Shown: piece after piece, positions 8,523 to 17,407 of the stretch
Layout of the letters: each line of letters starts with the position of its first letter
How positions within the stretch are numbered: position 1 is the first letter of the stretch
Assembly: GCA_900544305.1 (NCBI GenBank)
Contig: UQUV01000010.1
Location: 1-64,000 of the forward strand
From: an uncultured Porphyromonadaceae bacterium
GTDB taxonomy: Bacteria > Bacteroidota > Bacteroidia > Bacteroidales > Muribaculaceae
Reading direction: 5' to 3'
Length of the DNA stretch: 64,000 bases
Translations under genes and position numbers: made by a program
The notes under the pieces: model-generated
The model's input: the letters and a program-made list of their open reading frames with translations, nothing else
What the model was told of the DNA's origin: nothing
The model's database searches: none

Positions 8523-8954
8523 TTATTTTTCTTCAGCAGCTGTTTCTTCTGCTTTTTCAGATTCTTCCTCTACAAAGTCAGTGTTTCCACTTTCCACCAA
8601 CGTATTGTACCAAGAAATTATTTTCTTGATATCTGTGATATAAACTCTTTCCTGATCAAAATCAGGCAAAATTTCCAAAAAGAAATTTTTCAATGCATCC
8701 TGAGTTTTATAATCACTTGCGTTGACAGTCTTTCCTTCGAATTTTTTATAGATTGTTTCGAACACTTTTGTCAATTGAACTTCTTCGCCAGTCGTATAAA
8801 CTGCAATATCACCAAGAGAAACGACTTTATCATGCGAGTATGCCGGAACACGTTTCTTAGTTTGCAATGATTCTACAATCAACATATTCTTACCTTGAGA
8901 AACGAGTTTATATAGACCCGGTTTTCCTGAAATAGATAAAATAGCTTTAAGCAT
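8523..8954 (-). CDS. DUF5606 domain protein
   Basis: The 143-residue protein opens with MLKAILSISGKPGLYKLVS, typical of the DUF5606 family found across Bacteroidota; function is unknown. The N-terminal half (about 1-65) is predicted beta-rich, the middle helical, and the last 15 residues are an acidic tail rich in Glu and Ala. There is no signal peptide or membrane segment, so it should be cytoplasmic. It has its own promoter in the gap before coaE and its own terminator. The N-terminal part suggests a small nucleic-acid or protein binding fold, but this is only an impression. Confidence 0.85.
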   Translation of the reverse strand: MLKAILSISGKPGLYKLVSQGKNMLIVESLQTKKRVPAYSHDKVVSLGDIAVYTTGEEVQLTKVFETIYKKFEGKTVNASDYKTQDALKNFFLEILPDFDQERVYITDIKKIISWYNTLVESGNTDFVEEESEKAEETAAEEK

Positions 8955-9054
8955 AATGCATCAATATATTTTTTAATAAATTTCTACAAAGACAGAATAA
9001 GCAAATGAAATCAAAGTCATCGTTTTTGACTTCTTCAAGCCTTTCTATCGTCTG

Positions 9055-9084
9055 CAAAGATAGCAATTTTTATTTTTGTACAAT
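9055..9084 (-). promoter_or_regulatory. Promoter of the DUF5606 gene
   Basis: On the minus strand ATTG (9081-9084) and TATCTTTG (9055-9062), an exact TAnnTTTG match, are 18 bases apart. The upstream element lies inside the last codons of coaE. The leader to the start codon would be about 90 bases. Confidence 0.6.
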
Positions 9085-9672
9085 CCTTTCAATTGTCAAA
9101 TTATCTTTAGCAATCAACTCATCTATCTGTGGAAGCAACGAAACTTTCCCACTGTTGTCAATTCTAAAGAGAGGCAAACGCGTTTCAGCAATTATTTTTT
9201 GCGATCGTATTCGCGCCTGAACCTGTTCTACAGGAAGACCATTACGTTTGACAACGCGGGCTACTCTTATATCTTCAAGAGCGTCAACCAACCAAATCTC
9301 GTCTATCAAAGCATCCATTCCGCTTTCAAACAGTATTGCAGTTTCTACAAAAACTGCATCTGCATTACATTCAGACACCCATTGTTCAAAATCTGCATGA
9401 ACCTCTGGATGAACAATACCGTTAAGTTTTTTCAAGTTTTCCGGATGGCCAAAAACCATAGTTGCCAAATACGGACGATTAAGTTGGCCATTTAAAAGAG
9501 ATTCTTCGCCAAAAGCATCTACTATCCGACTTTTAATTTTCTGAGAGTTGTCCATTAATCGCTTTGCTTCAGCATCACAATCATACACAGGAAAACCCAT
9601 CACTCTCAGAATTTGCGAAACGACACTCTTCCCGCTTCCAATACCGCCAATAATCGCTATACGTTTTTTCAT
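9070..9672 (-). CDS. coaE: Dephospho-CoA kinase
   Basis: CoaE phosphorylates the ribose 3'-OH of dephospho-CoA with ATP, the last step of coenzyme A synthesis. The P-loop GGIGSGKS lies at residues 9-16, followed by the conserved YDCDAEAKRLM region and the HPEVH motif near residue 95. The ATG at 9670-9672 is preferred: a TTG four codons upstream would overlap ybbR, while the ATG lies just after the ybbR stop. The 200-residue length is normal. It is the last gene of the nusB-yajC-ybbR-coaE run. Another CoA gene, coaBC, is 6 kb away. Confidence 0.96.
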   Translation of the reverse strand: MKKRIAIIGGIGSGKSVVSQILRVMGFPVYDCDAEAKRLMDNSQKIKSRIVDAFGEESLLNGQLNRPYLATMVFGHPENLKKLNGIVHPEVHADFEQWVSECNADAVFVETAILFESGMDALIDEIWLVDALEDIRVARVVKRNGLPVEQVQARIRSQKIIAETRLPLFRIDNSGKVSLLPQIDELIAKDNLTIERIVQK

Positions 9673-9673
9673 A

Positions 9674-10660
9674 TCAGTGTTCAATTATATACTCCACACT
9701 GTCCAATTCCAATCTCACATTCCTCAAACTTGCGGGCACCTTACCCAAGTGAACCGGCAGTTTGTCAGAACCTTTTGTAATATTGTTAAAATCTACAACT
9801 GCCTCAAACTCGTTTTTACCAATCACATTGCCATACTGACTGATAGGCAACAAATAAGATACAGACACACGAGAAGGGAATACCACCATTCTGACATTTT
9901 CCGGCAGACTGGTTATTACCACCGGAATGCTCGACTTTTGACCAACCAACGGTTCCACCGGAATAATCACCCGAACAGAATCCGGAACAATCTTGACATC
10001 CTTCACTTTTTTCAAAGCCAGTGTTGTCAGAACCGTATCGGTCAATTCTTTCATTACAAATTTTTCCGTTTCCACCACATTTGTTGCATTCAGTGTAATT
10101 GCATCTGAATAGATGGTAACAGAATCAGGAATCACACCTACTCTGCCATTAACCACATATTGCAAATGTGCGGCATACTCACCCTTTATTACTACCGGAA
10201 CCCGTTTTCCGGGCAATGTAGTGTATTTGACTGACAAATTTTGAGGATTCGAACCGACAATTGTTGCATCGGCACCAAAACAGGAACGGAACAAGTCGGC
10301 CATTTCCTGATTATTAATCAACAGTTCACCTTTCCCGTTATCAAAATCCTTGAAGTCGGCTGTTATTTCCGCATCTCTGCCTAAGGCATATTTGAATAAC
10401 GAATAACCGTTGTTTTTTACAGTCACAAAAAATTCTTTCGGGTAATCGCTGACAATCGTTACATTGTCGGGCACCCCCGATAAATTAAAAGACACACGAA
10501 AACTTTCCTGTGTAACCTTGTTCAGTGTCAGCACCATCCAAAAAACGAAAGAAATGGCGACAAACACCAAATACAGCAAAATGTCACGTCCTTTCGACGA
10601 AGAAAGAAATTCCTTGACAGTCTGTATATACTGTACTATTTTACTACGGTTGATAAACAT
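9674..10660 (-). CDS. YbbR-like domain protein (CdaR-type)
   Basis: One N-terminal membrane segment (about residues 25-45, LLYLVFVAISFVFWMVL) is followed by an extracytoplasmic region of YbbR-like repeats (about 50-328) made of short beta strands, with phrases such as VPVVIKG and IPVVITSLP. In Firmicutes the related CdaR regulates the diadenylate cyclase CdaA; in Bacteroidota the role is not established and no cdaA is in this window. It begins 14 bases after a strong terminator hairpin that follows yajC, and ends one base before coaE begins. Confidence 0.85.
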   Translation of the reverse strand: MFINRSKIVQYIQTVKEFLSSSKGRDILLYLVFVAISFVFWMVLTLNKVTQESFRVSFNLSGVPDNVTIVSDYPKEFFVTVKNNGYSLFKYALGRDAEITADFKDFDNGKGELLINNQEMADLFRSCFGADATIVGSNPQNLSVKYTTLPGKRVPVVIKGEYAAHLQYVVNGRVGVIPDSVTIYSDAITLNATNVVETEKFVMKELTDTVLTTLALKKVKDVKIVPDSVRVIIPVEPLVGQKSSIPVVITSLPENVRMVVFPSRVSVSYLLPISQYGNVIGKNEFEAVVDFNNITKGSDKLPVHLGKVPASLRNVRLELDSVEYIIEH

Positions 10661-10666
10661 ATTGAA

Positions 10667-10710
10667 AAAAACAAACCATTCTCAACAACGTAGAGGTTCT
10701 GAGAATGGTT
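10667..10710 (-). terminator. Terminator between yajC and ybbR
   Basis: An 11-bp perfect stem (10674-10684 with 10700-10710) is followed on the minus strand by TTTGTTTTTTT and then directly by the ybbR start codon. Expression of ybbR and coaE from the upstream promoter would need read-through. Confidence 0.8.
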
Positions 10711-10732
10711 TTCTATATAAGACGTTATATTT

Positions 10733-11068
10733 TTATTCTTTGTCTTTAGTGGCAGCAGCTTGAGATGCTTCTGCGGCTGAAGGATAAACAGAACCCTTGT
10801 CTATTCTGATTTTCACATTATCGGCAATCTCAAGAACGATGTATGTATCTTTTACTTCTTTGATTTTACCGAAAATACCACCGGCAGTAATTACCTTGTC
10901 ACCAGCCTGCAAGCCTTCTCTAAACTTGCGGATTTCTTTTTGTTTCTTTGACTGCGGACGAATCATAAAGAAATAGAAAATTACGATCAGAACCACAATC
11001 ATCAAAATATTCATGTAACCACCTCCTGCAGCGTTTGCATCTTGCAACAAAATTGAATTTAATTCCAT
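10733..11068 (-). CDS. yajC: Preprotein translocase subunit YajC
   Basis: YajC is a small inner-membrane accessory protein of the SecDF-YidC part of the Sec translocon. The 111 residues hold one membrane helix (about 18-38, ending in the hallmark FFMIRPQSKKQK) and a cytoplasmic domain with the conserved GDKVITAGGIFGKI. The ATG at 11066-11068 is chosen over a TTG two codons earlier. The C-terminus is an Ala/Ser-rich tail. It lies between nusB and ybbR, with a terminator downstream. Confidence 0.96.
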   Translation of the reverse strand: MELNSILLQDANAAGGGYMNILMIVVLIVIFYFFMIRPQSKKQKEIRKFREGLQAGDKVITAGGIFGKIKEVKDTYIVLEIADNVKIRIDKGSVYPSAAEASQAAATKDKE

Positions 11069-11121
11069 TTTCAAAAGTATTATGTGTTTTATTAGTTTCT
11101 TCTACAAAGATAATGTATAAT

Positions 11122-12051
11122 TTAGTTTTTGAACAATCTGCCTTCCTTTTTTAGATAATTTATTATGGAGTTCAAAATTCCATTAACAAACTGTCCGCTT
11201 TTATTGGTGCTGTAGCACTTTGCAATTTCGATAAATTCGTTCATCGTAACTTTAGTCGGTACAGACGGCACTTTTTCCAATTCGGCAATTGCCACCAAAA
11301 GAACTACAATATCCATAAATGCCAAACGTTCTGTTTCCCAAGAATCTTTCGACACGAACATGTCGATAAGCTTCATGTATTCATCCTTATTGTTCACCGC
11401 ATTGACAAACAATTTCTCAGCAAACAGGCGGTCTTCATCATCCTTGTATTTTGGCAGCAGTTCTTCGTAACCTTCTTCCTCAAAACGCTTGATTGTTTTA
11501 AGAACAAAAGTTCCTACAGTGTCCAAATCATCATTCCAATACACGGATTTAGCCTCAAGAGCATCTGTAAGATTTTCATCGATAAACACCACTTTCTTCA
11601 ACAGATTTCTCCAAAGTTCACAATCCTCTGCCAAAGAAGTTCCCGGCTTGTCCATATATTCCTGATAAATATCGGAATTGACAATTTTATCCAGCATCAG
11701 GCGCAATGAAATTTCGCTGTCTGCCCAACTGATGCTATTGTCTTTGACAAACTCTTTGAACATCTCACAATTGGAAATTTTTTTCACAAAAAGATTGTCG
11801 ACAAATTTCGTATTTGGATTCAAATCTTCATCCGTAGGCAAATACTTGTTTCTTGCATTGTCCAAACGCTCTTCCTGAAGGCGTACAAACTCTACCGGGA
11901 GCATTAGCAGATAGTGGTAAAGCTCATAAGCCTTGTCAAGACTTGTTGCCAGTTCTTTCTGAGCTTCCATCATTCTTTTGCCTTTTTGGTCCAACAAATA
12001 GGAGTAAACCATTTGGACAACTTTGATTCGTATTAAGATTCGATTTATCAT
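11122..12051 (-). CDS. nusB: NusB-family transcription antitermination factor
   Basis: NusB with NusE (S10) forms part of the complex that prevents early termination on rRNA operons. At 309 residues this is about twice as long as E. coli NusB; the N-terminal half (about 1-175) begins INRILIRIKVVQMVYSYL and the C-terminal NusB fold (about 190-305) contains FVLKTIKRF, DILLL-like DIVVLLVAIAEL and the conserved KVTMNEFIEIAKCY ending. The extended form is typical of Bacteroidota. It is the first gene of the run to yajC and has a clear promoter upstream. Confidence 0.93.
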   Translation of the reverse strand: MINRILIRIKVVQMVYSYLLDQKGKRMMEAQKELATSLDKAYELYHYLLMLPVEFVRLQEERLDNARNKYLPTDEDLNPNTKFVDNLFVKKISNCEMFKEFVKDNSISWADSEISLRLMLDKIVNSDIYQEYMDKPGTSLAEDCELWRNLLKKVVFIDENLTDALEAKSVYWNDDLDTVGTFVLKTIKRFEEEGYEELLPKYKDDEDRLFAEKLFVNAVNNKDEYMKLIDMFVSKDSWETERLAFMDIVVLLVAIAELEKVPSVPTKVTMNEFIEIAKCYSTNKSGQFVNGILNSIINYLKKEGRLFKN

Positions 12052-12079
12052 ATCAAAAGACGTTTTTATTTTTGACTTG

Positions 12080-12111
12080 CAAAGTTATTCGTTTTTCTTC
12101 AATTTTTCAAA
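12080..12111 (-). promoter_or_regulatory. Promoter of the nusB-yajC unit
   Basis: On the minus strand TTTG (12108-12111) is followed after exactly 20 bases by TAACTTTG (12080-12087), a full match to the Bacteroidota promoter. The -33 box touches the stop region of rlmB. The leader before nusB is about 25 bases. Confidence 0.75.
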
Positions 12112-12847
12112 TATCAGAGCGTTGTCGGACAACTTCATATATAAGAATTCCGGCTGCAACCGACACATTCAGCGAATTAATCTGTCCGAACATCGGTATG
12201 GCGGCCAAATAGTCACATTCACGCAGGTTTTCATTGGAAATCCCAGTGTCCTCGGCTCCCATCACAATAGCCGTAGGAACCGTGTAGTCGAACGTCGTAT
12301 AATTTTTACTGCCTTTTTCGGTCGCACCGACAATCATCAGTCCGGACTCTTTCAACTGTTTGATTGCCTTGTTCAGATTTTTCACACGCACCACCGGAAT
12401 ATGTAGCAGTGCACCCGCCGATGTCTTGACAGCATCAGCGTTTACTGAGACACTATTCTTTTCGGGAATGATGATGGCATCAACGCCGGAACATTCACAG
12501 GTACGGGCAATCGCCCCAAAATTCCGGACATCCGTAATTCCATCAAGTGCCACAACAAAAGGCAACTTTCCGGCTTCGAATAGAGAAGGAATCAAGTCGT
12601 CGAGATTGTGATAGGCCACCGGAGAAAGGAAAGCCACAACCCCCTGATGATTTTTCTGCGTGATTCGGTTAATACACTCTACCGGCACACGCTGCGAAAC
12701 CACACCGTATTCCTTTATCACTTGAAACAGTTCTGCCACCAGGTCACCACTGATATCTTTCTTAATCAGCACCTTGTCAATGTCTTTTCCGGCTTTTATC
12801 GCCTCAATGACTGCACGCAAGCCAAATATATAATCATTTGTTTTCAT
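12107..12847 (-). CDS. rlmB: 23S rRNA (guanosine-2'-O-)-methyltransferase RlmB (TrmH family)
   Basis: A SpoU/TrmH-family enzyme that 2'-O-methylates G2251 of 23S rRNA (E. coli numbering) using S-adenosylmethionine. The N-terminal substrate-binding domain (about 1-80) is followed by the SPOUT knot with the three motifs: DGITDVRNFGAIART near residue 94, VMGAEDTGIS near 201 and IPMFGQINSLNVSVAAG near 218. The 246-residue length is standard. It is the last gene of the dnaN operon, 3 bases after recN. The assignment within the TrmH family to RlmB rests on length and order of motifs. Confidence 0.92.
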   Translation of the reverse strand: MKTNDYIFGLRAVIEAIKAGKDIDKVLIKKDISGDLVAELFQVIKEYGVVSQRVPVECINRITQKNHQGVVAFLSPVAYHNLDDLIPSLFEAGKLPFVVALDGITDVRNFGAIARTCECSGVDAIIIPEKNSVSVNADAVKTSAGALLHIPVVRVKNLNKAIKQLKESGLMIVGATEKGSKNYTTFDYTVPTAIVMGAEDTGISNENLRECDYLAAIPMFGQINSLNVSVAAGILIYEVVRQRSDI

Positions 12848-12850
12848 ATT

Positions 12851-14512
12851 CTACACTGTATATTTCAATAGTGATTTAGCATTATTAACGGCAGCGTCAT
12901 CAATGGTTGAACCACTGAGCATTCCGGCTATTTCCCGAATTCTTCCGTCCTTGTTCAACTCTTCAATATGAGTTACCGTCGTATGCTCTTCATCTTTTTT
13001 AAACACTTTATAATGATGCGCTCCCAAAGCGGCCACCTGTGGCAAATGAGTGATGGTTATCACCTGAATCCGTTCTCCAATGCGCTGCATCATTTCTCCA
13101 ATTTTATTTGCGACTTCTCCAGAAACACCGGTATCCACTTCATCAAAAATTATCGACGGAAGCTGCATGCTTTCTGCAATAATAGTTTTGATGCTTAACA
13201 TCAAACGGGAAATCTCACCGCCCGATGCTGTCTTCTCAATCGGCATCGGTTGCTGATTTTTATTAAACGCAAATAAGAAGGCCACTTTGTCCTGACCGTT
13301 CCGGTCATAGGGAATTTTGTCAAATGCAATTTCGCAACGGATATTTGCCAATCCCAACGGGCGTGCCACCTCACAAATCTTATTAGCAAAATTTTCGGCT
13401 GCCTGCTTTCTTGTTGCACTTAGTTCGTCAGCCACTTTTGCCATTTTTATCTTTTCCGTCTCGACAGCGTTCTCCAGTTCATCAATTTCATTGTCCGAAG
13501 ATTCGATTTCCGACAGCGACTTTTCAATTCCACGCTGAATTTCAAGCAACTCCTCCAACGTATTGACATGATATTTTTGCTGCAATGAATAAATGGCATT
13601 CAAGCGGTCTTCCACACGCTCCAACTCGGCAGGGTCATCGTTTAATGACTCAACTTTTCTTGAAACAGTATCATAAATATCCTTTGCCTCGATAAGCATG
13701 GACTGGATTCTTTCGGACAAACCACCCGACTCTTCATACAAACCAGCCAAAGCATCCAAGCGATGTCCGACTGTCGACAACTGTGAAACCACAGAATTTT
13801 GACCGTCACTCAAACAAGAGCAAACCTCCCAAAGACTGGATTTGATTTCCGAAATATTTGACAGTACATTAAGTTCTTTTTCAAGCTCCGTCTGTTCGCC
13901 CTCCTGCAATTTCAAATCAGCAAACTGGCGCATCTGAAACCTCAAAAAGTCTTCATCACGTCGGTTGGCCTCAATTCGTTTCCGAGTTTCAGCCAATTTC
14001 CGACAAGCGGCCGTATAAGTTTTGAAAGAAGCATTATAAACTTCCTTTATCTGTTTGTTCCCTGAAATATTATCCAATACCTCCAACTGGTATCCCGACT
14101 CCAACAACAAGGCATTGCTATGCTGCGAGTGGATGTCAATCAAATGCTGCGACAAATCAGACAGCAGATTTAAGTTGACAGGGGTATCGTTGATAAACGC
14201 CCGGGAACGGCCGTTTGGATAAATCTCCCGGCGCAATATACATTCTTCCGGAATGTATTCTATATCATTCGCAACAAAGAAATCCTGCAAAGCATAGTTT
14301 TCAATATCGAAAACCGCCTCAATGACAGACTTTTTCTCTGCGTTGCGTATAATTTTCAAATCAGCACGCTGCCCCAACAGCAAAGACAAAGCACCGAGGA
14401 TAATTGACTTGCCGGCACCCGTTTCACCGGTTATTATCGACAGTCCCTCGTGCAAATCCAATTCAATGGAGTCAATCAACGCATAATTGGAAATAACCAA
14501 CCGTTTCAGCAT
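12851..14512 (-). CDS. recN: DNA repair protein RecN
   Basis: RecN is an SMC-like ATPase that acts at double-strand breaks. The 553 residues show Walker A GETGAGKS near residue 30, a central coiled-coil region (about 155-370) with the hinge part shortened as usual for RecN, and the ABC signature ASGGEISRLML near 436 with Walker B IIFDEVDTGVSG near 462. The N-terminal LKRLVISNYALIDSIEL is typical. It follows the DUF4835 gene by 2 bases and precedes rlmB by 3, so it belongs to the dnaN operon. Confidence 0.97.
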   Translation of the reverse strand: MLKRLVISNYALIDSIELDLHEGLSIITGETGAGKSIILGALSLLLGQRADLKIIRNAEKKSVIEAVFDIENYALQDFFVANDIEYIPEECILRREIYPNGRSRAFINDTPVNLNLLSDLSQHLIDIHSQHSNALLLESGYQLEVLDNISGNKQIKEVYNASFKTYTAACRKLAETRKRIEANRRDEDFLRFQMRQFADLKLQEGEQTELEKELNVLSNISEIKSSLWEVCSCLSDGQNSVVSQLSTVGHRLDALAGLYEESGGLSERIQSMLIEAKDIYDTVSRKVESLNDDPAELERVEDRLNAIYSLQQKYHVNTLEELLEIQRGIEKSLSEIESSDNEIDELENAVETEKIKMAKVADELSATRKQAAENFANKICEVARPLGLANIRCEIAFDKIPYDRNGQDKVAFLFAFNKNQQPMPIEKTASGGEISRLMLSIKTIIAESMQLPSIIFDEVDTGVSGEVANKIGEMMQRIGERIQVITITHLPQVAALGAHHYKVFKKDEEHTTVTHIEELNKDGRIREIAGMLSGSTIDDAAVNNAKSLLKYTV

Positions 14513-14514
14513 AC

Positions 14515-15444
14515 TTAATTATTTTGAGATTCCTCTTTAATTTGATTCAACCGTTGCCCTTCTGTCGGATACAAAGGATACAGCAATTCATACACTGCCT
14601 GACGTTCGCTTACATTGGATTTTGAGTAGACATTAACCAATTCGTCGAGTTTCGCATCCTTGAACATTGAAAGCACGACCGACATCGGCGCAACGTCGTA
14701 AATAGACTTCAGGATGCCCAACGATTCTGTGATAACAGCTTTTCCTTTATCCGGACTCAGCACCATTTCATCCAATCCCTTACGGTGATAGTTGTACATA
14801 AGCGTACGGATAGAACTGGTAGCCTTGTCGGTAAAGGCACTCAACACGGCGCTGCGGTTCTTATTGTCTTCAAATGCTTTCCAACCGCTTTCACCCGAAC
14901 TTTGGGCCATCGTCACGACATTGTTAGCTTTTTCAAAATAAAGGTCACCTCCATTCGGAGAAAAACTGTCGAAGTCAACGGCAAGAATCAAAAACGCATA
15001 GAAATTGAGAATTGCAGTCAAATTGCTTTCCATTGTATTCTCGGAATAAATCAACGGTTCATTTTCCTGATAGTCAAACTCCACGTTAGTATCCTTAAAA
15101 TTAATCAAGGTCGTGGTGTATGAACTATTATACACAGGTCGTAATGACTGCACCTGCAAATCGCATTTCATTGTCGTTCCTTCATAACTGTTCACAGTCA
15201 GGAACAATTTACATTCTATACGTTCATTGGCAAGAAATTGGGCGTTTCCCCACTGAGTGTTGTTCATATACTCGGTGATAGCCGACTGCAACGTCGTAAA
15301 CACGTCTTTATCCGTACCGGCAATCTTGTCCGTATTGACTTCTACAGAACAATTCAGTTCCTGTGCCCGCATAAACAGTGGGCACAACACCAGCATGACC
15401 AACAAGATCATAGCTCGAAACCAATTAAGACGCTGAGCCTTCAT
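14515..15444 (-). CDS. DUF4835 family exported protein
   Basis: This 309-residue protein has a cleavable signal peptide (about 1-27, ending MRAQ) and then the DUF4835 region that opens with ELNCSVEVN. The family is widespread in Bacteroidota, usually beside coaBC and recN as here, and has no established function. The mature protein looks soluble and periplasmic or surface-exposed, with no lipobox or further membrane helices. The start overlaps the end of coaBC by 20 bases, so the two are probably translationally coupled. Confidence 0.88.
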   Translation of the reverse strand: MKAQRLNWFRAMILLVMLVLCPLFMRAQELNCSVEVNTDKIAGTDKDVFTTLQSAITEYMNNTQWGNAQFLANERIECKLFLTVNSYEGTTMKCDLQVQSLRPVYNSSYTTTLINFKDTNVEFDYQENEPLIYSENTMESNLTAILNFYAFLILAVDFDSFSPNGGDLYFEKANNVVTMAQSSGESGWKAFEDNKNRSAVLSAFTDKATSSIRTLMYNYHRKGLDEMVLSPDKGKAVITESLGILKSIYDVAPMSVVLSMFKDAKLDELVNVYSKSNVSERQAVYELLYPLYPTEGQRLNQIKEESQNN

Positions 15445-16642
15445 TTTGCTTTGCAGTTATCAAGTCTACAATATCTGCCGCCACTTCTTTTTTAGGCTTC
15501 ACCTCATAAGAATGAACCGTACCATCCTTTTCTATGATAGTCACCTTATTGGTATCAACGCCGAAACCGGCCTGTTTGTCGGCCAACGAGTTCAGCACTA
15601 TCATATCCAGATTTTTCCGCTCGAGCTTTGATTGGGCATTTGCCATTTCATTGTCAGTTTCCAATGCAAAGCCGACCAACATTTGTCCCGGCTTTTTAAT
15701 TTTGCCTAATGCCGCCGCAATGTCCGGATTTTTCTTCAATTCAATGACAGGAATATCATCCTTTTCCCGCTTGATTTTTTTCTCCGCCACCACAACCGGT
15801 GCATAGTCAGCCACAGCCGCACACATGATGGCTGCATCGGAATCAGCAAAAGCCGACAATGCCGCATCGTGCATCTGCTGTGCAGATTCTACTGACACAA
15901 CATTAATCGACGGATGATGCGCCTTGATTGACACCGGACCGCTAATCAGCACAACTTCAGCTCCGCGTTCCGCACATTCCTCCGCCAAAGCATAGCCCAT
16001 TTTGCCGGAAGAATAGTTTCCGATGAAACGGACAGGGTCGATTTTTTCATAAGTTGGCCCTGCCGTAATCATCACTTTCTTTCCCTCCATATCTTTACGA
16101 CGAGTCAGGAAGTCGGCCACGACTTTGAAAATCTGTTCCGGTTCTTCCATTCTGCCCTTTCCAATCAAATGGCTCGCCAATTCACCGGATGCAGGCTCAA
16201 TGATATGGTTACCGTAACTTCTCAGCCAATCCAAGTTACGCTGAGTTGACGGATGAGCAAACATATCCAAATCCATTGCCGGAGCAATAAACACCGGAGC
16301 TTTCGCCGACAGATAGGTAGTAATCAGCATATTATCAGCCACACCATTGGCCATTTTGGCAATTGTGGAAGCCGTGGCTGGAGCTATGACTACAGCATCT
16401 GCCCACAACCCCAAATCAACATGACTGTTCCACGAACCCGTGTTTGCCGTAAAAAACTCACTGATTACGGGATGACCACTAAGTGCCGACAGTGTTACCG
16501 GAGTAATAAATTCTTTTCCAGCCGGAGTGATGACAACTTGCACGTCAGCACCAGCCTTTACAAACAATCGAAGGAGGCTTACCGCCTTATAGGCGGCAAT
16601 CCCCCCCGATATACCCAATATAATATGTTTGCCTTTGAGCAT
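15425..16642 (-). CDS. coaBC: CoaBC: phosphopantothenoylcysteine decarboxylase / phosphopantothenate-cysteine ligase
   Basis: One protein carries two successive steps of coenzyme A synthesis. The N-terminal flavoprotein domain (about 1-180, CoaC) starts GKHIILGISGGIAAYKA and contains the active-site His in NSHVDLG and the PAMDLDM motif. The C-terminal ligase domain (about 185-405, CoaB) contains ITAGPTYEKIDPVRFIGNYSSG and KKNPDIAAALG. Both halves look complete. Its ATG overlaps the stop of the upstream exonuclease gene by one base (TAATG), and its end overlaps DUF4835. Confidence 0.97.
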   Translation of the reverse strand: MLKGKHIILGISGGIAAYKAVSLLRLFVKAGADVQVVITPAGKEFITPVTLSALSGHPVISEFFTANTGSWNSHVDLGLWADAVVIAPATASTIAKMANGVADNMLITTYLSAKAPVFIAPAMDLDMFAHPSTQRNLDWLRSYGNHIIEPASGELASHLIGKGRMEEPEQIFKVVADFLTRRKDMEGKKVMITAGPTYEKIDPVRFIGNYSSGKMGYALAEECAERGAEVVLISGPVSIKAHHPSINVVSVESAQQMHDAALSAFADSDAAIMCAAVADYAPVVVAEKKIKREKDDIPVIELKKNPDIAAALGKIKKPGQMLVGFALETDNEMANAQSKLERKNLDMIVLNSLADKQAGFGVDTNKVTIIEKDGTVHSYEVKPKKEVAADIVDLITAKQNEGSAS

Positions 16643-17403
16643 TATTTCATTCTCAATTTAATATTTGTCAATACGTTTTTCGTATTTTGCGGGAAATCAC
16701 CCTGCATCATCCAACCGAAATAACCGATGTCACGACGAAGCACTTCCTCTACAGGCTGACCTTTGTATTTTCCGAAATTGAACACTTCCACATTCTGGTC
16801 GTTAAGAACAATTCTTCCGGCCAAATCCACGTTGCGGTTCTGTGAAGAAAATTTCGACAAATAGTCAACGTCATTTTCCAACGACGAATAACGGTCAAGC
16901 TGTGCTTTCAGCACTTCATACGTGGCACGAGTATCAGCCGATGCGGAATGGGCATCATTCAAATCCTTATTACAATAGAACTTGTAGGCTGCTACCAGCG
17001 TGCGTTGCTCCATCTTATGGAATATCGTTTGAATGTCGATAAACTTTCTTTTGGAAATATCAAAGTTTACTCCGGCACGTAGAAACTCTTCCATCAGCAA
17101 TGGAATATCAAAACGATTGCTGTTGAAACCGGCAATGTCACATCCCTCAAAAACATGGCTCAAATCTTTGGCTATGTCTTTGAACAGTGGCTTGTCCTTC
17201 ACATCCTCATCCGTAATATGGTGGATGGCAGTAGCTTCTGGAGGAATCGGCATACCTGGATTTACACGGATAGTCTTTTCCTGTTCCTGTCCATTAGGAA
17301 AAACCTTGATATAGGATATTTCAACAATTCTATCCTTCGTGATATTTACGCCTGTCGTTTCAAGGTCAAAAAATATCAGCGGATTTCTTAGATTCAATTC
17401 CAT
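16642..17403 (-). CDS. DnaQ-like 3'-5' exonuclease
   Basis: A DEDDh exonuclease of the DNA polymerase III epsilon type. Motif ExoI FFDLETTGV is at about residues 11-19, ExoII GFNSNRFDIPLL near 97, and ExoIII HSASADTRATYE near 151, giving all four acidic residues plus the His. The C-terminal part (about 200-253) has FGKYKGQPVEEVL...GYFGWMMQGDFP, which resembles the DUF3820-type domain found fused to such exonucleases. The ATG at 17401-17403 is used; a TTG six codons upstream would run into dnaN. It lies 4 bases after dnaN, fitting a proofreading role next to the sliding clamp, but this pairing is inference. Confidence 0.93.
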   Translation of the reverse strand: MELNLRNPLIFFDLETTGVNITKDRIVEISYIKVFPNGQEQEKTIRVNPGMPIPPEATAIHHITDEDVKDKPLFKDIAKDLSHVFEGCDIAGFNSNRFDIPLLMEEFLRAGVNFDISKRKFIDIQTIFHKMEQRTLVAAYKFYCNKDLNDAHSASADTRATYEVLKAQLDRYSSLENDVDYLSKFSSQNRNVDLAGRIVLNDQNVEVFNFGKYKGQPVEEVLRRDIGYFGWMMQGDFPQNTKNVLTNIKLRMK

Positions 17404-17407
17404 ACCC

